This document shows, piece by piece, positions 27,244 through 38,728 of a stretch of 64,000 nt of DNA. The stretch comes from Sphingomonas colocasiae. Lineage in GTDB: Bacteria; Pseudomonadota; Alphaproteobacteria; Sphingomonadales; Sphingomonadaceae. The number at the start of each line of letters is the position of its first letter. Positions within the stretch are counted from its first letter, which is position 1. The stretch spans positions 868,001 through 932,000 of the forward strand of contig NZ_JAINVV010000004.1 in the NCBI RefSeq assembly GCF_019880585.1, given 5' to 3'. Under the pieces are notes generated by a model. The model was given only the letters and a program-made list of their open reading frames with translations, did no database searches and had not been told where the DNA came from. The position numbers and the translations under genes are program-made.

Positions 27244-27282
27244 CCAAAAAACCGGTGCCCACCTTTTTCGGGAAGCGCTCTA
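27244..27282 (-). repeat. type A intergenic repeat, copy 4
   Basis: AAAACCGG, GCCCACC, TTTTTC and CGCTCTAG occur in the same order as at 19008-19043. Read on the minus strand, its TAG is the stop codon of ychF (27280-27282). Confidence 0.8.
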
Positions 27283-28380
27283 GACGTTGAACCTGAAAAG
27301 CAGGACATCGCCGTCCTTCACGACATAGTCCTTGCCCTCGGAACGCAGCTTGCCGGCATCGCGCGCGCCTGCTTCGCCCTTGTTGGCGATATAATCGTCG
27401 AAGGCGATCGTTTCCGCGCGGATGAAGCCGCGCTCGAAATCGGTATGGATGACGCCTGCAGCCTGGGGTGCCTTGGCGCCGGACTCGACGGTCCAGGCGC
27501 GGGCTTCCTTGGGGCCGACGGTGAAGAAGGTCAGCAGGTGCAGCAACGCGTATCCGGCGCGGATCACGCGTGCGAGGCCGGTTTCGGTCAGGCCCAGCTC
27601 GGACAGGAACTCGCCGCGCTCCTCGGCGGGCATCGTCGCGATCTCCGCCTCGATCGCGGCCGAGACCACCACCGCTTCGGCGCCTTCCGCCTTCGCCTTT
27701 TCGAAGACGCGCGCGGAGAAGGCGTTGCCGTTGGCGGCGTCTTCCTCATTGACGTTGCAGACATAGAGCACGGGCTTGGCGGTCAGGAGCTGGGCCTGTT
27801 GCAGCACGCGCTCTTCCTCGACATCCTTGGGCTGGGTCAGCCGTGCGGGCTTGCCGTCACGCAAAAGGTCCAGCGCCTGGCCCAGCACGCTGGCGGCGAT
27901 CTTCGCTTCCTTGTCGCCCTGTGCCGCCTTCTTGGCATAGTTGGGAACGCGCTTTTCCAGGCTCTCCAGATCGGCGAGCATCAATTCGGTCTCGACCGTT
28001 TCCGCATCGGCGATCGGGTCGACCTTGTTGTCGACATGCTGGATATCGTCGTTCTCGAAGCAGCGCAGGACATGGACGATCGCGTCCACCTCGCGGATAT
28101 TGCCGAGGAACTGGTTGCCCAGGCCTTCACCCTTGCTGGCGCCGCGCACCAGCCCGGCGATGTCGACGAAGCCGAGCTGGGTTTCGATGATCTTGGCGGA
28201 TCCCGCGATTCCGGCGAGCGCCTGGAGCCGTTCGTCGGGCACGGCGACATTGCCGACATTCGGCTCGATCGTGCAGAACGGATAGTTCGCGGCCTGGGCG
28301 GCGGCGGTTTCGGTGAGCGCGTTGAAGAGCGTCGATTTGCCGACGTTCGGAAGGCCGACGATACCGCAGCGGAAACCCAT
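27280..28380 (-). CDS. ychF: redox-regulated ATPase YchF (Obg-like, OLA1 family)
   Basis: YchF is a universally conserved P-loop protein of the Obg family that prefers ATP to GTP and binds ribosomes; it has been linked to translation and oxidative stress. The 366-residue protein has the Walker A GLPNVGKST at 9-17, the G2 region, DIAGLVRGASKGEGLGNQFL (G3) and NVNEED in place of NKxD, which explains the ATP preference. The C-terminal TGS domain contains TFFTVGPKEARAWTV and FIRAETIAFDDY. The stop codon TAG comes from an adjoining repeat. pth lies just upstream, a common pairing. Confidence 0.96.
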   Translation of the reverse strand: MGFRCGIVGLPNVGKSTLFNALTETAAAQAANYPFCTIEPNVGNVAVPDERLQALAGIAGSAKIIETQLGFVDIAGLVRGASKGEGLGNQFLGNIREVDAIVHVLRCFENDDIQHVDNKVDPIADAETVETELMLADLESLEKRVPNYAKKAAQGDKEAKIAASVLGQALDLLRDGKPARLTQPKDVEEERVLQQAQLLTAKPVLYVCNVNEEDAANGNAFSARVFEKAKAEGAEAVVVSAAIEAEIATMPAEERGEFLSELGLTETGLARVIRAGYALLHLLTFFTVGPKEARAWTVESGAKAPQAAGVIHTDFERGFIRAETIAFDDYIANKGEAGARDAGKLRSEGKDYVVKDGDVLLFRFNV

Positions 28381-28401
28381 GATGCTTTCTATCCTTCGGT
28401 G

Positions 28402-28472
28402 TCATTCCCGCGAAAGCGGGAATCTATGCGAGAGTCTGTGAATCTTCTGGCTTCCCGCTTTCGCGGGAATGG
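28402..28472. repeat. REPIN-like pair of inverted palindromes
   Basis: The palindrome ATTCCCGCGAAAGCGGGAAT (28404-28423) is followed 28 bases later by the inverted form with GCTTTC in the centre (28452-28470). The pair lies between ychF and pth, and would form a long imperfect hairpin. Confidence 0.85.
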
Positions 28473-28493
28473 CATTGAGGGTCAATGCGCGGA

Positions 28494-29063
28494 TCAATCC
28501 TGAAGCCGCAGCGCCACCTCGTTCATGAAACGGGCATCGTCGCCCCCGGCCAGCCAGTCCGCCTCGCCCGCGATCGCGCCGAGCATGTCGGACAGCGGTT
28601 CGATCTCGACCTTCGCGTAATTGCCGAGCACATGGCCGGTCACCCGATCCTTGTGGCCGGGGTGGCCGATGCCGATGCGCACGCGGCGGAATGCGTTGCC
28701 GATATGCGCCTCGGTCGAGCGCAGCCCGTTATGGCCGGCGGTGCCGCCGCCCGTCTTCACCTTCACCTTGAAGGGCGCGAGGTCGAGCTCGTCGTGAAAG
28801 ACGGTCACGTCCTCCACCCCAAGCTTGTAGAAGCGCATCGCCTCGCCGACGGCGCGGCCGCTTTCGTTCATGAAGGTCGCGGGCTTGAGCAGCAGGATCT
28901 TGTCCGATCCGATGCGCCCCTCTTGCGTCCAGCCCTGGAACGCCTTTTTGACCGGGCCGAAGCCATGGACTTCGGCGATGGCGTCGACCGCCATGAAGCC
29001 GACATTGTGCCGGTGCATCGCATATTGCGCGCCCGGATTGCCGAGACCGACCCAGATCTGCAT
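28494..29063 (-). CDS. pth: peptidyl-tRNA hydrolase
   Basis: Pth releases peptides from prematurely dropped peptidyl-tRNA, recycling tRNA in the cytoplasm. The 189 residues start MQIWVGLGNPGAQYAMHRHN: the family motif LGNPGxxYxxxRHN with the catalytic His. Other conserved parts are KPATFMNESGRAV, VFHDELDLAPFKVKVK with the Asp that positions the His, and GGGTAGHNGLRS. GGGGAAG precedes the ATG. The order rplY-pth-ychF on one strand, interrupted only by REPIN-like repeats, is a conserved bacterial neighbourhood. Confidence 0.96.
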   Translation of the reverse strand: MQIWVGLGNPGAQYAMHRHNVGFMAVDAIAEVHGFGPVKKAFQGWTQEGRIGSDKILLLKPATFMNESGRAVGEAMRFYKLGVEDVTVFHDELDLAPFKVKVKTGGGTAGHNGLRSTEAHIGNAFRRVRIGIGHPGHKDRVTGHVLGNYAKVEIEPLSDMLGAIAGEADWLAGGDDARFMNEVALRLQD

Positions 29064-29076
29064 GTCTTCCCCTTCA

Positions 29077-29160
29077 CGTCATGCCGGCGAAAGCCGGCAT
29101 CTCCCAAACCAGATCGCGTCGGATTTGACGGGAGACCCCGGCTTTCGCCGGGGTGACGCG
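29077..29160. repeat. REPIN-like pair of inverted palindromes
   Basis: CGTCATGCCGGCGAAAGCCG and its hairpin partner (29077-29102) pair with the inverted form around CCCCGGCTTTCGCCGGGG (29136-29153) that ends GTGACGCG. It lies between pth and rplY. Confidence 0.85.
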
Positions 29161-29175
29161 TATGAGGTTAAGCGA

Positions 29176-29790
29176 TTACTCGCCTTCGGCCTGAGTCTCG
29201 TTGTCGCCTTCGCTCGACTTGAGCGCGGACGGAGCGACGAGGGTGGCGATGGTGAAATCGCGATCGGTGATCGCCGATTCGGCGCCCTTGGGCAGCTTCA
29301 CGGCGGAGATGTGGATCGAATCGCCCACATCGAGGCCGGCCAGCGAAATATCGATCTGGTCGGGGATGTTGGCCGCGTCGCAGACGAGTTCGAGCTCGTG
29401 GCGCACGATGTTGAGCACGCCGCCGCGCTTGATGCCGGGCGAATTGTCTTCATCGACGAAGTGGACGGGCACTTCGACATGGACCTTCGCATGCTCGCTG
29501 ATGCGCAGGAAATCGACATGGATCGGGCGATCGGTGACGGGGTGGAACGCCACGTCCTTGGGCAGCGTGCGAATGGCCTTGCCGCCGACGTCGATCATGA
29601 CGACGGTGTTCATGAAGTGGCCGTTCGAAAGCTGCTTGTTCAGGACCTTCTCCTCGATGTGAATCGAGACGGGGTCTTCCTTGTTCCCATAGATGACGGC
29701 GGGCACGCGGCCTTCACGGCGGAGGGCACGGGAGGCTCCCTTGCCAGCCCGATCGCGCGCTTCGGCCGACAGCGTAAGCTGATCGCTCAT
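29176..29790 (-). CDS. rplY: 50S ribosomal protein L25, CTC type
   Basis: L25 binds 5S rRNA in the large ribosomal subunit. From the ATG at 29790 it has 204 residues; GGAGA lies 7 bases before this ATG, while an ATG two codons earlier is too close to it. The N-terminal 5S-binding domain is recognisable from [20 protein letters not shown] and [12 protein letters not shown]. The C-terminal beta domain marks the longer CTC form, with [20 protein letters not shown], and the tail is acidic ([13 protein letters not shown]). Downstream on the same strand are pth and ychF. Confidence 0.95.
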   Translation of the reverse strand: MSDQLTLSAEARDRAGKGASRALRREGRVPAVIYGNKEDPVSIHIEEKVLNKQLSNGHFMNTVVMIDVGGKAIRTLPKDVAFHPVTDRPIHVDFLRISEHAKVHVEVPVHFVDEDNSPGIKRGGVLNIVRHELELVCDAANIPDQIDISLAGLDVGDSIHISAVKLPKGAESAITDRDFTIATLVAPSALKSSEGDNETQAEGE

Positions 29791-29912
29791 ATGCATGTCT
29801 CCAAATGCTGGTTGTTCAATCCCGCCACGCCTCCAGGGATGACCATGACGGGAAGCGCGGGCCTATAGGCGGAACCGTGCAAGGATGCAAGCCGGGCGCG
29901 CGCCGCCAGAGC

Positions 29913-30030
29913 ATCGCGCGGAAAAGTGGAAACCGGTTTTCCGCAAAAACGATGCGGCAACAGTTAGAGTCGATTGTTTGCCGTGATTTCTGAACCGGCA
30001 GGCGAGTCCACCTGCCTAGAAATCACTCTA
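29913..30030 (-). repeat. mosaic intergenic repeat, copy 5
   Basis: A type A element (29913-29957: AGAGCATCG, GCGGAAAA, GGAAACCGG, TTTTCCGC, CGATGC) is followed by a minus-strand copy of the 50-base GANTC hairpin (29981-30030). GAGTC at 30004-30008 is at its tip and another GAGTC lies at 29967-29971. The final CTA (30028-30030) is the stop codon TAG of the TraB/GumN gene. Confidence 0.85.
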
Positions 30031-30912
30031 TTGGATACGCTCGACCTTCAGTTCCTGCGCCTGGAGCAGCGACTGCACCGAATCCTTGCCCGCCAGATGG
30101 CCGGCGCCCACCGCGACCATCACCGTACCGGGCGTGTGGAGCCGCTTCCTGATCCATTCGGCCCAGGCGGCATTGCGGCGGTGGAACAGCGCCTCCGCCA
30201 GTTCCGGCGACTGCCGCAGCTCGGCATCGAAGCTCGCGGCGATCTTGTTGGTGTCGCCGCTCGACCAGGCCTTGATCATCTTGGCGAAGGCGGCATTGGT
30301 ATCCGCCGCATCGTCGATCACGCTCACCAGGAACCGCCGCTGCGTTTCTTCGGGCAGTCCGTCGAACATCCGCATCTGCGCATCGACACTCTCGAGCGCG
30401 CCGATCGGTTTGCCCGCAGTCTTGAAACTGTCGCCAAGCTGCTGCTCGACGCCGGCCCCGGGCTTGGAGTCGAGCGTGCGCAGCGTGGCCGAGGCGAGCG
30501 CGATCGCCGCCGCCCAAGTTTCCAGCCCGTCGAGCGAGGCCGCCGGAATGTCGCTCTTTTCGATCAGCGCATCGAGCGCGGCGCGCTTGCCGTCGGGCAC
30601 GCGATCACGAAGCGCGGGCAGCCCGGACGAATAGGCGAGGGTGCGCATGGCCTCGGCCTGTTGCTCGGCGATGCCGTCGGGCACGATCTCCAGGACGAGC
30701 TGCTGCGCGCGTTCGGCCGCGCCGTCGAAGGCCTTGGTCCGCCATCGCGTGTCCGGCGGCAGCAGGTGGATGGTGCCGAACAGATAGATGGTCGTATCGG
30801 CATCCGCGACTTTCCAGAGCGCGGGCTTGGGGCCGGGGTCGGCGGGGGCGGAGGCGCAGCCGGCGAGCAGGGATCCGACGAGCGCGGGGATCGAGAGTAG
30901 GAATCGCTTCAT
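30028..30912 (-). CDS. TraB/GumN family lipoprotein, paralogue 1
   Basis: From the ATG at 30912 the protein has 294 residues. A signal peptide ends in the lipobox LLAGC (Cys near 17), so it should be an anchored lipoprotein. The TraB/GumN pattern is seen: TTIYLFGTIHLLPP near 45-58 (GTxH, a probable metal-binding site), an acidic EIVP region, and the C-terminal VMVAVGAGHLAGKDSVQSLL. Families with this fold include TIKI-type metalloproteases, so protease activity is possible but unproven. The second paralogue is encoded directly upstream on the same strand, 43 bases away, and the pair clearly arose by duplication. Its stop codon is part of a repeat. Confidence 0.85.
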   Translation of the reverse strand: MKRFLLSIPALVGSLLAGCASAPADPGPKPALWKVADADTTIYLFGTIHLLPPDTRWRTKAFDGAAERAQQLVLEIVPDGIAEQQAEAMRTLAYSSGLPALRDRVPDGKRAALDALIEKSDIPAASLDGLETWAAAIALASATLRTLDSKPGAGVEQQLGDSFKTAGKPIGALESVDAQMRMFDGLPEETQRRFLVSVIDDAADTNAAFAKMIKAWSSGDTNKIAASFDAELRQSPELAEALFHRRNAAWAEWIRKRLHTPGTVMVAVGAGHLAGKDSVQSLLQAQELKVERIQ

Positions 30913-30955
30913 GGGCCGCCATGTTGGGATGCGCGGCTGACTTCGCAATGAACGC

Positions 30956-31846
30956 TCAATATTTGATGCGCTTTGCCCTGATGCGATAGGCCTTGAGCTG
31001 ATCCTGGACGCTGCCCTTGCCGGCGAGATGGCCGGCGCCGACCGCGATGAAGACGGTGCCGGGCCGGTCCATCCTCTTGTCGATCCAGTCGGCCCAGCGC
31101 GCATTGCGATCGGTCAGCAGGATCTTGGTGAGCTCGGGCGTTTCCTGCATCGACTCGTTCATCAGCATGGCGAGCCCGGCGGGATCGCCCTTGGCCCAGG
31201 CGCGGTCCATCTTCTCCATCGATTCGCCCAGCGTCGGGATTTCATCGACGGTGGCGTTCAGGAACGCGATCTGCTGGGCTTCGGGCAGGCTGTCGAAAAA
31301 GCCGAGCTGCTGTTCCGCGGATTCGAGCTGGCCCAGCTTCTTGCCGGCCTGTGTCGCAGCGCGGGTCAGGATCTTTTCGGCGCCGCTGTTCAGGTCGTAA
31401 CCATATTTGCCGAGCGGCATCACCGCGAGCGTGATCGCCGCCATCCAGGGCTTCATCGCCTCGAACGCCTGATAGGGGACGCCGAGATCGCCCATCGCCT
31501 TGATATATTTGGCGCGCGCCGGCTCCGACAGCTTCTCGCTAAGCGGCGGACCGTCCGGGTCGATGCCCTTGGTGGTCATCAGCGTCTGCATGGCGGCCTG
31601 ATCGGGCTCGATCATTTCGAGCACCAGTTCGTCGGATGCGTCGAAAGCGGTCTTCACGGCCTCGTCGAACCACGACATGCCGGGCTTGAGGATGTGGACG
31701 GTGCCGAACAGATAGATGGTGGTATCCGAATCCTTCACCACCCAGATTGCGGGATCGGCGTCGGTGGTGCCCGCGATGGGGCTTTGCGCCGCGACGGGCG
31801 TCGCCAGCATCGCGGTGGCCAGCAGCGCGCCGAAGAACTTCCTCAT
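30956..31846 (-). CDS. TraB/GumN family exported protein, paralogue 2
   Basis: From the ATG at 31846 the protein has 296 residues with a cleavable signal peptide (about 1-20, ending PVAAQ), so unlike its neighbour it has no lipobox. The motifs match paralogue 1: TTIYLFGTVHILKPG near 40 with the GTxH site, LVLEMIEPDQ, and the C-terminal VFIAVGAGHLAGKGSVQDQL. The frame continues upstream for 67 codons, which overlap the divergent glyQ start region and carry no signal; they are not coding. The two proteins may act together in the envelope, one anchored and one soluble. Function is unknown. Confidence 0.87.
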   Translation of the reverse strand: MRKFFGALLATAMLATPVAAQSPIAGTTDADPAIWVVKDSDTTIYLFGTVHILKPGMSWFDEAVKTAFDASDELVLEMIEPDQAAMQTLMTTKGIDPDGPPLSEKLSEPARAKYIKAMGDLGVPYQAFEAMKPWMAAITLAVMPLGKYGYDLNSGAEKILTRAATQAGKKLGQLESAEQQLGFFDSLPEAQQIAFLNATVDEIPTLGESMEKMDRAWAKGDPAGLAMLMNESMQETPELTKILLTDRNARWADWIDKRMDRPGTVFIAVGAGHLAGKGSVQDQLKAYRIRAKRIKY

Positions 31847-32003
31847 ATCACCATCCTTTGCCGGGAAAGCCGGTCTCGACACGCAATAGAGCGTGCCGGC
31901 GACACCTCCGCAAGTCCCGCCGAGGCAGCCGTTCTTCTTGACCATCCGGACCGCATCCGCCAAAGGCTCGCGCGAGATTTTTTGCATCTGCGAAGGCCGG
32001 AAA

Positions 32004-32876
32004 TTGACCGACTCGAAGCCGCCGAGCTTCCAGCAGCTCATCCTCACGCTCCACGATTACTGGAGCGAGCAGGGGTGCGTGATCCTGCAGCCCTATGACA
32101 TGCGCATGGGCGCCGGCACCTTTCATCCGGCGACGACGCTGCGCGCGCTCGGCCCCGATCCGTGGAATGCCGCCTTTGTCCAGCCGTGCCGGCGGCCGAC
32201 CGATGGCCGTTATGGCGAGAATCCGAATCGCGGGCAGCATTATTACCAGTATCAGGTGATGCTAAAACCCAGTCCGCCCGATCTCCAGGATCTTTATCTG
32301 GGGTCGCTCAAGCGGATCGGCATCGATTTTTCGAAGCACGACATCCGCTTCGTCGAGGATGACTGGGAAAGCCCGACGCTTGGCGCCTGGGGGCTGGGCT
32401 GGGAAGTCTGGTGCGACGGCATGGAGGTGACCCAGTTCACCTATTTCCAGCAGATGGGCGGTTTCGACTGCAAGCCGGTGGCGGGTGAGCTGACCTATGG
32501 GCTGGAGCGCCTGGCCATGTATATCCAGGGCGTCGACAGCATGTACGACCTGGATTTCAACGGTCGCGGCGTCACCTATGGCGACATCTTCCTCGAAAAT
32601 GAGCGCCAGATGTCGACCTGGAATTTCGAGGTGGCGGATACCGATCGCCTGTTCGATCTGTTCCGCAAGGCGACCGCCGAATGCGAGCTCTGCCTGGAGC
32701 GCAAGCTGCCGATCCCGGCCTATGAGCAGGCAATCGAGGCCAGCCACATCTTCAACCTGCTCAACGCGCGCGGCGTGATCTCGGTCGCCGAGCGTCAGGC
32801 CTATATCGGCCGCGTTCGCGATCTGGCCAAGGGAAGCTGCGCGGCGTGGATGGAACATAACGGGTGGACCGCGTGA
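32004..32876 (+). CDS. glyQ: glycine-tRNA ligase alpha subunit
   Basis: GlyQ is the catalytic subunit of the bacterial alpha2beta2 glycyl-tRNA synthetase. The conserved N-terminus [20 protein letters not shown] is preceded by TTG ACC GAC at 32004, with GAAGG and GGAAA just upstream; no ATG fits, so a TTG start is chosen, giving 290 residues. Motifs include [34 protein letters not shown] and [14 protein letters not shown], the class II synthetase core. Its TGA overlaps the glyS ATG by one base (TGATG). It is divergent from the TraB/GumN pair. Confidence 0.95.
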   Translation: MTDSKPPSFQQLILTLHDYWSEQGCVILQPYDMRMGAGTFHPATTLRALGPDPWNAAFVQPCRRPTDGRYGENPNRGQHYYQYQVMLKPSPPDLQDLYLGSLKRIGIDFSKHDIRFVEDDWESPTLGAWGLGWEVWCDGMEVTQFTYFQQMGGFDCKPVAGELTYGLERLAMYIQGVDSMYDLDFNGRGVTYGDIFLENERQMSTWNFEVADTDRLFDLFRKATAECELCLERKLPIPAYEQAIEASHIFNLLNARGVISVAERQAYIGRVRDLAKGSCAAWMEHNGWTA

Positions 32877-34909
32877 TGGCGGATTTCCTGCTTGAGTTGT
32901 TGTCCGAGGAAATCCCGGCGCGGATGCAGGACAAGGCGCGCGCCGATCTGGCGCGGCTGTTCGGCGAGGAACTGGCGAAGTCCGGCCTGACATCGGCCGC
33001 GATCGAGACCTTCGCCACGCCCCGGCGGCTGGCGCTGATCGCGCGTGGCCTGCCGCTCGAAACCGAAGCCGTGTCCGAGGAACGCAAGGGCCCCCGCGCC
33101 AGTGCGCCCGAACAGGCGCTGGCCGGTTTCCTGCGTTCGACGGGTCTCAGCCGCGAGCAGCTTGTCGAGCGTGACGGCGTGCTCTTCGCGGTGATCGAAA
33201 AACCCGGCCGCAAGACCGCCGATGTGCTCGCCGAAGCGGTGCCGGCGATCGTCCGCGCCTTTCCATGGCCCAAATCGATGCGCTGGGGCCGCGCCAGCCA
33301 GACGACCGAAAGCCTGCGCTGGGTGCGGCCGCTGCAGGGCATCGTCGCCCTGCTCGGCGATGCGGTGGTGCCGTTCGAGATCGAGGGGGTCGCGTCGGGC
33401 GCCGAAACCGTCGGCCATCGTTTCCACCATCCCGGCCGCATCACCATCGGCAATGCCGATGACTATGCCGCCAAGCTGCGCGCCTGCCATGTCATTGTCG
33501 ATCAGGATGCGCGCAAGGCGCTGATCCGCGAAGGCGCTACCGCCGCCGCCGCGAATGCCGGGCTGGTGCTGGTCGAGGACGAAGGACTGGTCGTCGAGAA
33601 TGCCGGGCTCACCGAATGGCCGGTGCCCTTGCTCGGATCGTTCGATTCCGCATTCCTCCAGGTGCCGCGTGAGGTGATCCAGCTCACCATGCGCACCAAC
33701 CAGAAATATTTCGCGGTCAACGATCGCGACGGCAAGCTTGCGCCCAATTTCATCTGCACCGCGAATATCGTGGCGACGGACGGCGGCGCGAAGATCGTCG
33801 ACGGCAATCGCAAGGTGCTGGCGGCTCGGCTGTCGGACGCGAAATTCTTCTGGGAGCAGGATCTGAAGGCGCCGCTCGACGCCTATCTGCCCAAGCTCGA
33901 GAACATGTTGTTCTATGAAGGCATGGGCACGCTGCGCGCCAAGGCGGAACGCATCGCCGCGCTCGCCGCCTGGATCGCGGCCGAATATTTCCCGGAGCGT
34001 GATCCGGAGACGGCGCGACGGGCCGGATTGCTGGCCAAGGCCGATCTCGCGACCGGCATGGTTGGCGAATTCCCCGAGTTGCAGGGTATCATGGGCGGCT
34101 ATTATGCCGAACATGCTGGCGAGAAGCCAGGCACGGTCTCCGCGTTGCAGCAGCAATATGTCGCGGCGGTCGAAGGCTGCATCCCCGCATGCGTGGCGCT
34201 GGCCGATCGGATCGATACGCTGGCGGCCTTCTTCGCGCAGGGCATCCGGCCGACCGGATCGAAGGACCCGTTCGCGCTGCGCCGCGCCGCCTTGCAGGCG
34301 ATCCAGACCATCCTGGTCAACGGCACGCGGCTGAACCTGCTCACGGTGCTGGAGCGTGCGAAGGCCGGCCTGTCCGTCGATGGCGGGGATGTCTCGCTCG
34401 ATACCGGCGAACTGCTCGATTTCTTCGCCGATCGCCTGAAGGTCCAGCAGCGCGAAGCGGGCGTGCGTCACGATCTGATCGACGCGGTGTTCGCGCTGGG
34501 CGGCGAGGATGACCTTGTCCGCCTGCTGGCGCGGGTGAAGGCGTTGCAGGGATTTGTCGAAACCGAGGACGGCGCCAATCTGCTCGCCGGCTACAAGCGT
34601 GCGGCCAATATCCTGAAGAAGGAAGAGGCCCCGACCGTCGCCGCCGCGACGCCGTCCGAACCCGCGGAAATCGCGCTGGTCGCGGCACTCGATGCCGCCG
34701 CGCCGAAGGCGGATGCCGCGATCGCGGCCGAGGATTTCGAAGGCGCGATGGCGGCGCTCGCAACGCTGCGCGCGCCGATCGACAGCTTTTTCGAAGCGGT
34801 GATGGTGAACGATGCCGACCCGGCCAAACGGGCGGCGCGACTGGGGATGCTGGCACGGGTTCGCGATGCGGTGCATCGCGTCGCCGATTTTTCGAGAATA
34901 GAGGGCTGA
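32876..34909 (+). CDS. glyS: glycine-tRNA ligase beta subunit
   Basis: GlyS binds tRNA(Gly) and is needed for charging by GlyQ. From the ATG at 32876 it has 677 residues, close to the usual 690. It starts [18 protein letters not shown], the family N-terminus, followed by FATPRRLALIARGLP, FPWPKSMRWG, HRFHHPG, TNQKYFAVNDRDG and the HD-type region GMVGEFPELQGIMGGYYA. The C-terminal part is an anticodon-binding-like DALR domain (RAPIDSFFEAVMVNDADPA). ppdK follows after 64 bases, perhaps in the same transcript. Confidence 0.96.
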   Translation: MADFLLELLSEEIPARMQDKARADLARLFGEELAKSGLTSAAIETFATPRRLALIARGLPLETEAVSEERKGPRASAPEQALAGFLRSTGLSREQLVERDGVLFAVIEKPGRKTADVLAEAVPAIVRAFPWPKSMRWGRASQTTESLRWVRPLQGIVALLGDAVVPFEIEGVASGAETVGHRFHHPGRITIGNADDYAAKLRACHVIVDQDARKALIREGATAAAANAGLVLVEDEGLVVENAGLTEWPVPLLGSFDSAFLQVPREVIQLTMRTNQKYFAVNDRDGKLAPNFICTANIVATDGGAKIVDGNRKVLAARLSDAKFFWEQDLKAPLDAYLPKLENMLFYEGMGTLRAKAERIAALAAWIAAEYFPERDPETARRAGLLAKADLATGMVGEFPELQGIMGGYYAEHAGEKPGTVSALQQQYVAAVEGCIPACVALADRIDTLAAFFAQGIRPTGSKDPFALRRAALQAIQTILVNGTRLNLLTVLERAKAGLSVDGGDVSLDTGELLDFFADRLKVQQREAGVRHDLIDAVFALGGEDDLVRLLARVKALQGFVETEDGANLLAGYKRAANILKKEEAPTVAAATPSEPAEIALVAALDAAAPKADAAIAAEDFEGAMAALATLRAPIDSFFEAVMVNDADPAKRAARLGMLARVRDAVHRVADFSRIEG

Positions 34910-34973
34910 GCGCGAGTTTCGACATCATCCCGGAAATCGAAGCGAAGCTCCACATTTCAACAGGGACGGAACG

Positions 34974-37634
<2,661 letters not shown>

Positions 37635-37675
37635 TAAAAAATGCCCCGGCATCGAGAGATGCCGGGGCATTTTTC
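37635..37675. terminator. bidirectional intrinsic terminator
   Basis: A perfect 12-pair stem (ATGCCCCGGCAT, 37641-37652, with 37659-37670) has an A-run before and TTTT after. It ends ppdK transcription and that of the convergent tad operon. Confidence 0.92.
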
Positions 37676-37695
37676 TTGAGCGATCGCGAAGCGCT

Positions 37696-38715
37696 TTAAG
37701 GTGCCGCGCCGGTCGCCTGTCCGCTCAGGAAGCTGTCGGAGATCGAACAGGCCGCGGGACCGAGGATCACGACGAACAGCACGGGCAGAATGAACAGGAT
37801 CAGCGGCACGGTCATGATCGCCGGCAGACGCGCGGCCTTTTCTTCGGCGCGCATCATGCGCTCGTTGCGGAATTCGGCGGAAAGGACGCGCAGTGCCGAA
37901 GCGAGCGGCGTACCGTATTTCTCGGTCTGGATCATCGTGGTGACCACGCCGCGAACGGCTTCCAGATCGACGCGTGACGACAAATTCTCGAATGCCATGC
38001 GCCGTTCGGTCAGGAAGCCCAGTTCGATGGCGGTCAGCGCGAACTCCTCGCCGAGTTCCGGATAGGCGCGACCGAGCTCGCGAGAGACGCGGCCAAAGGC
38101 CGCGTCGACGGTCAGGCCGGCTTCGGCGCAGATGACGAGCAGATCCAGCGCATCCGGCAAACCCTTGCGGATGGCATCGCTGCGCTTCTGGATCTTGTTC
38201 TTGATGAAGATGTCCGGTGCCTTGTAGCTCAGGATCAGCGTGCCGGCCGTGAGCCCGAACTTCTTGATCGCGCTCCAGTCGGGGAACCAGTCGAGGACAT
38301 AGACGCCGAGCACCACGGTGCCGCCGAGCACGACGGGCAGGATCATGCGCGCGAAGATGACGGTTACGGCCAGATCCTTGGACCTGATGCCGGCCTGGGC
38401 GAGTTTGATCTGTGCCGCCTTCACTTGCTCGTCCTGCAAAACCTTGAAGGTTTTCAGGAAGTCGCGAATGCGGTCAGTGGTTTCGCTCTGGTGGACAAGC
38501 TTGGCGCGACGGCGCGACGTCGACGCGACGATGCCCGCCTTTAACTGCTCGCGCCGGGCGTTGAGCGCCTTCACGCGCTTGATCATGGGATCGCGCACCG
38601 TCGTTGCCGCATAAAGCGCGACAAGCATGGCGAAGGTCGCGATGGCGGCCAGGATGGTGGCCACCCAGATCACGTCGACTCCAAGAAGGGTCGGCCCGGC
38701 AGGTGCGGTGCTCAT
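37696..38715 (-). CDS. tadC: Tad pilus inner-membrane protein TadC (type II secretion F family)
   Basis: TadC is one of two integral membrane platform proteins of the Tad/Flp pilus machine. The 339 residues contain an N-terminal helix (about 12-33), a pair of helices near 125-165, and a C-terminal helix (about 300-325). The T2SSF domain is visible as LPDALDLLVICAEAGLTVDAAFGRVSRELG, with the motif DALDLLVICxEAGL, and EKYGTPLASALRVLSAEFR. It is the last gene of the cluster, 13 bases after tadB, and ends near the ppdK terminator. Confidence 0.92.
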   Translation of the reverse strand: MSTAPAGPTLLGVDVIWVATILAAIATFAMLVALYAATTVRDPMIKRVKALNARREQLKAGIVASTSRRRAKLVHQSETTDRIRDFLKTFKVLQDEQVKAAQIKLAQAGIRSKDLAVTVIFARMILPVVLGGTVVLGVYVLDWFPDWSAIKKFGLTAGTLILSYKAPDIFIKNKIQKRSDAIRKGLPDALDLLVICAEAGLTVDAAFGRVSRELGRAYPELGEEFALTAIELGFLTERRMAFENLSSRVDLEAVRGVVTTMIQTEKYGTPLASALRVLSAEFRNERMMRAEEKAARLPAIMTVPLILFILPVLFVVILGPAACSISDSFLSGQATGAAP

Positions 38716-38728
38716 CTCTCTGTGCCCC

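Noticed and set aside
31893-32003. A 37-residue N-terminal extension of GlyQ
   Set aside because: The extension has no similarity to GlyQ proteins and overlaps the promoter region of the divergent TraB/GumN gene; the TTG at 32004 gives the family N-terminus.
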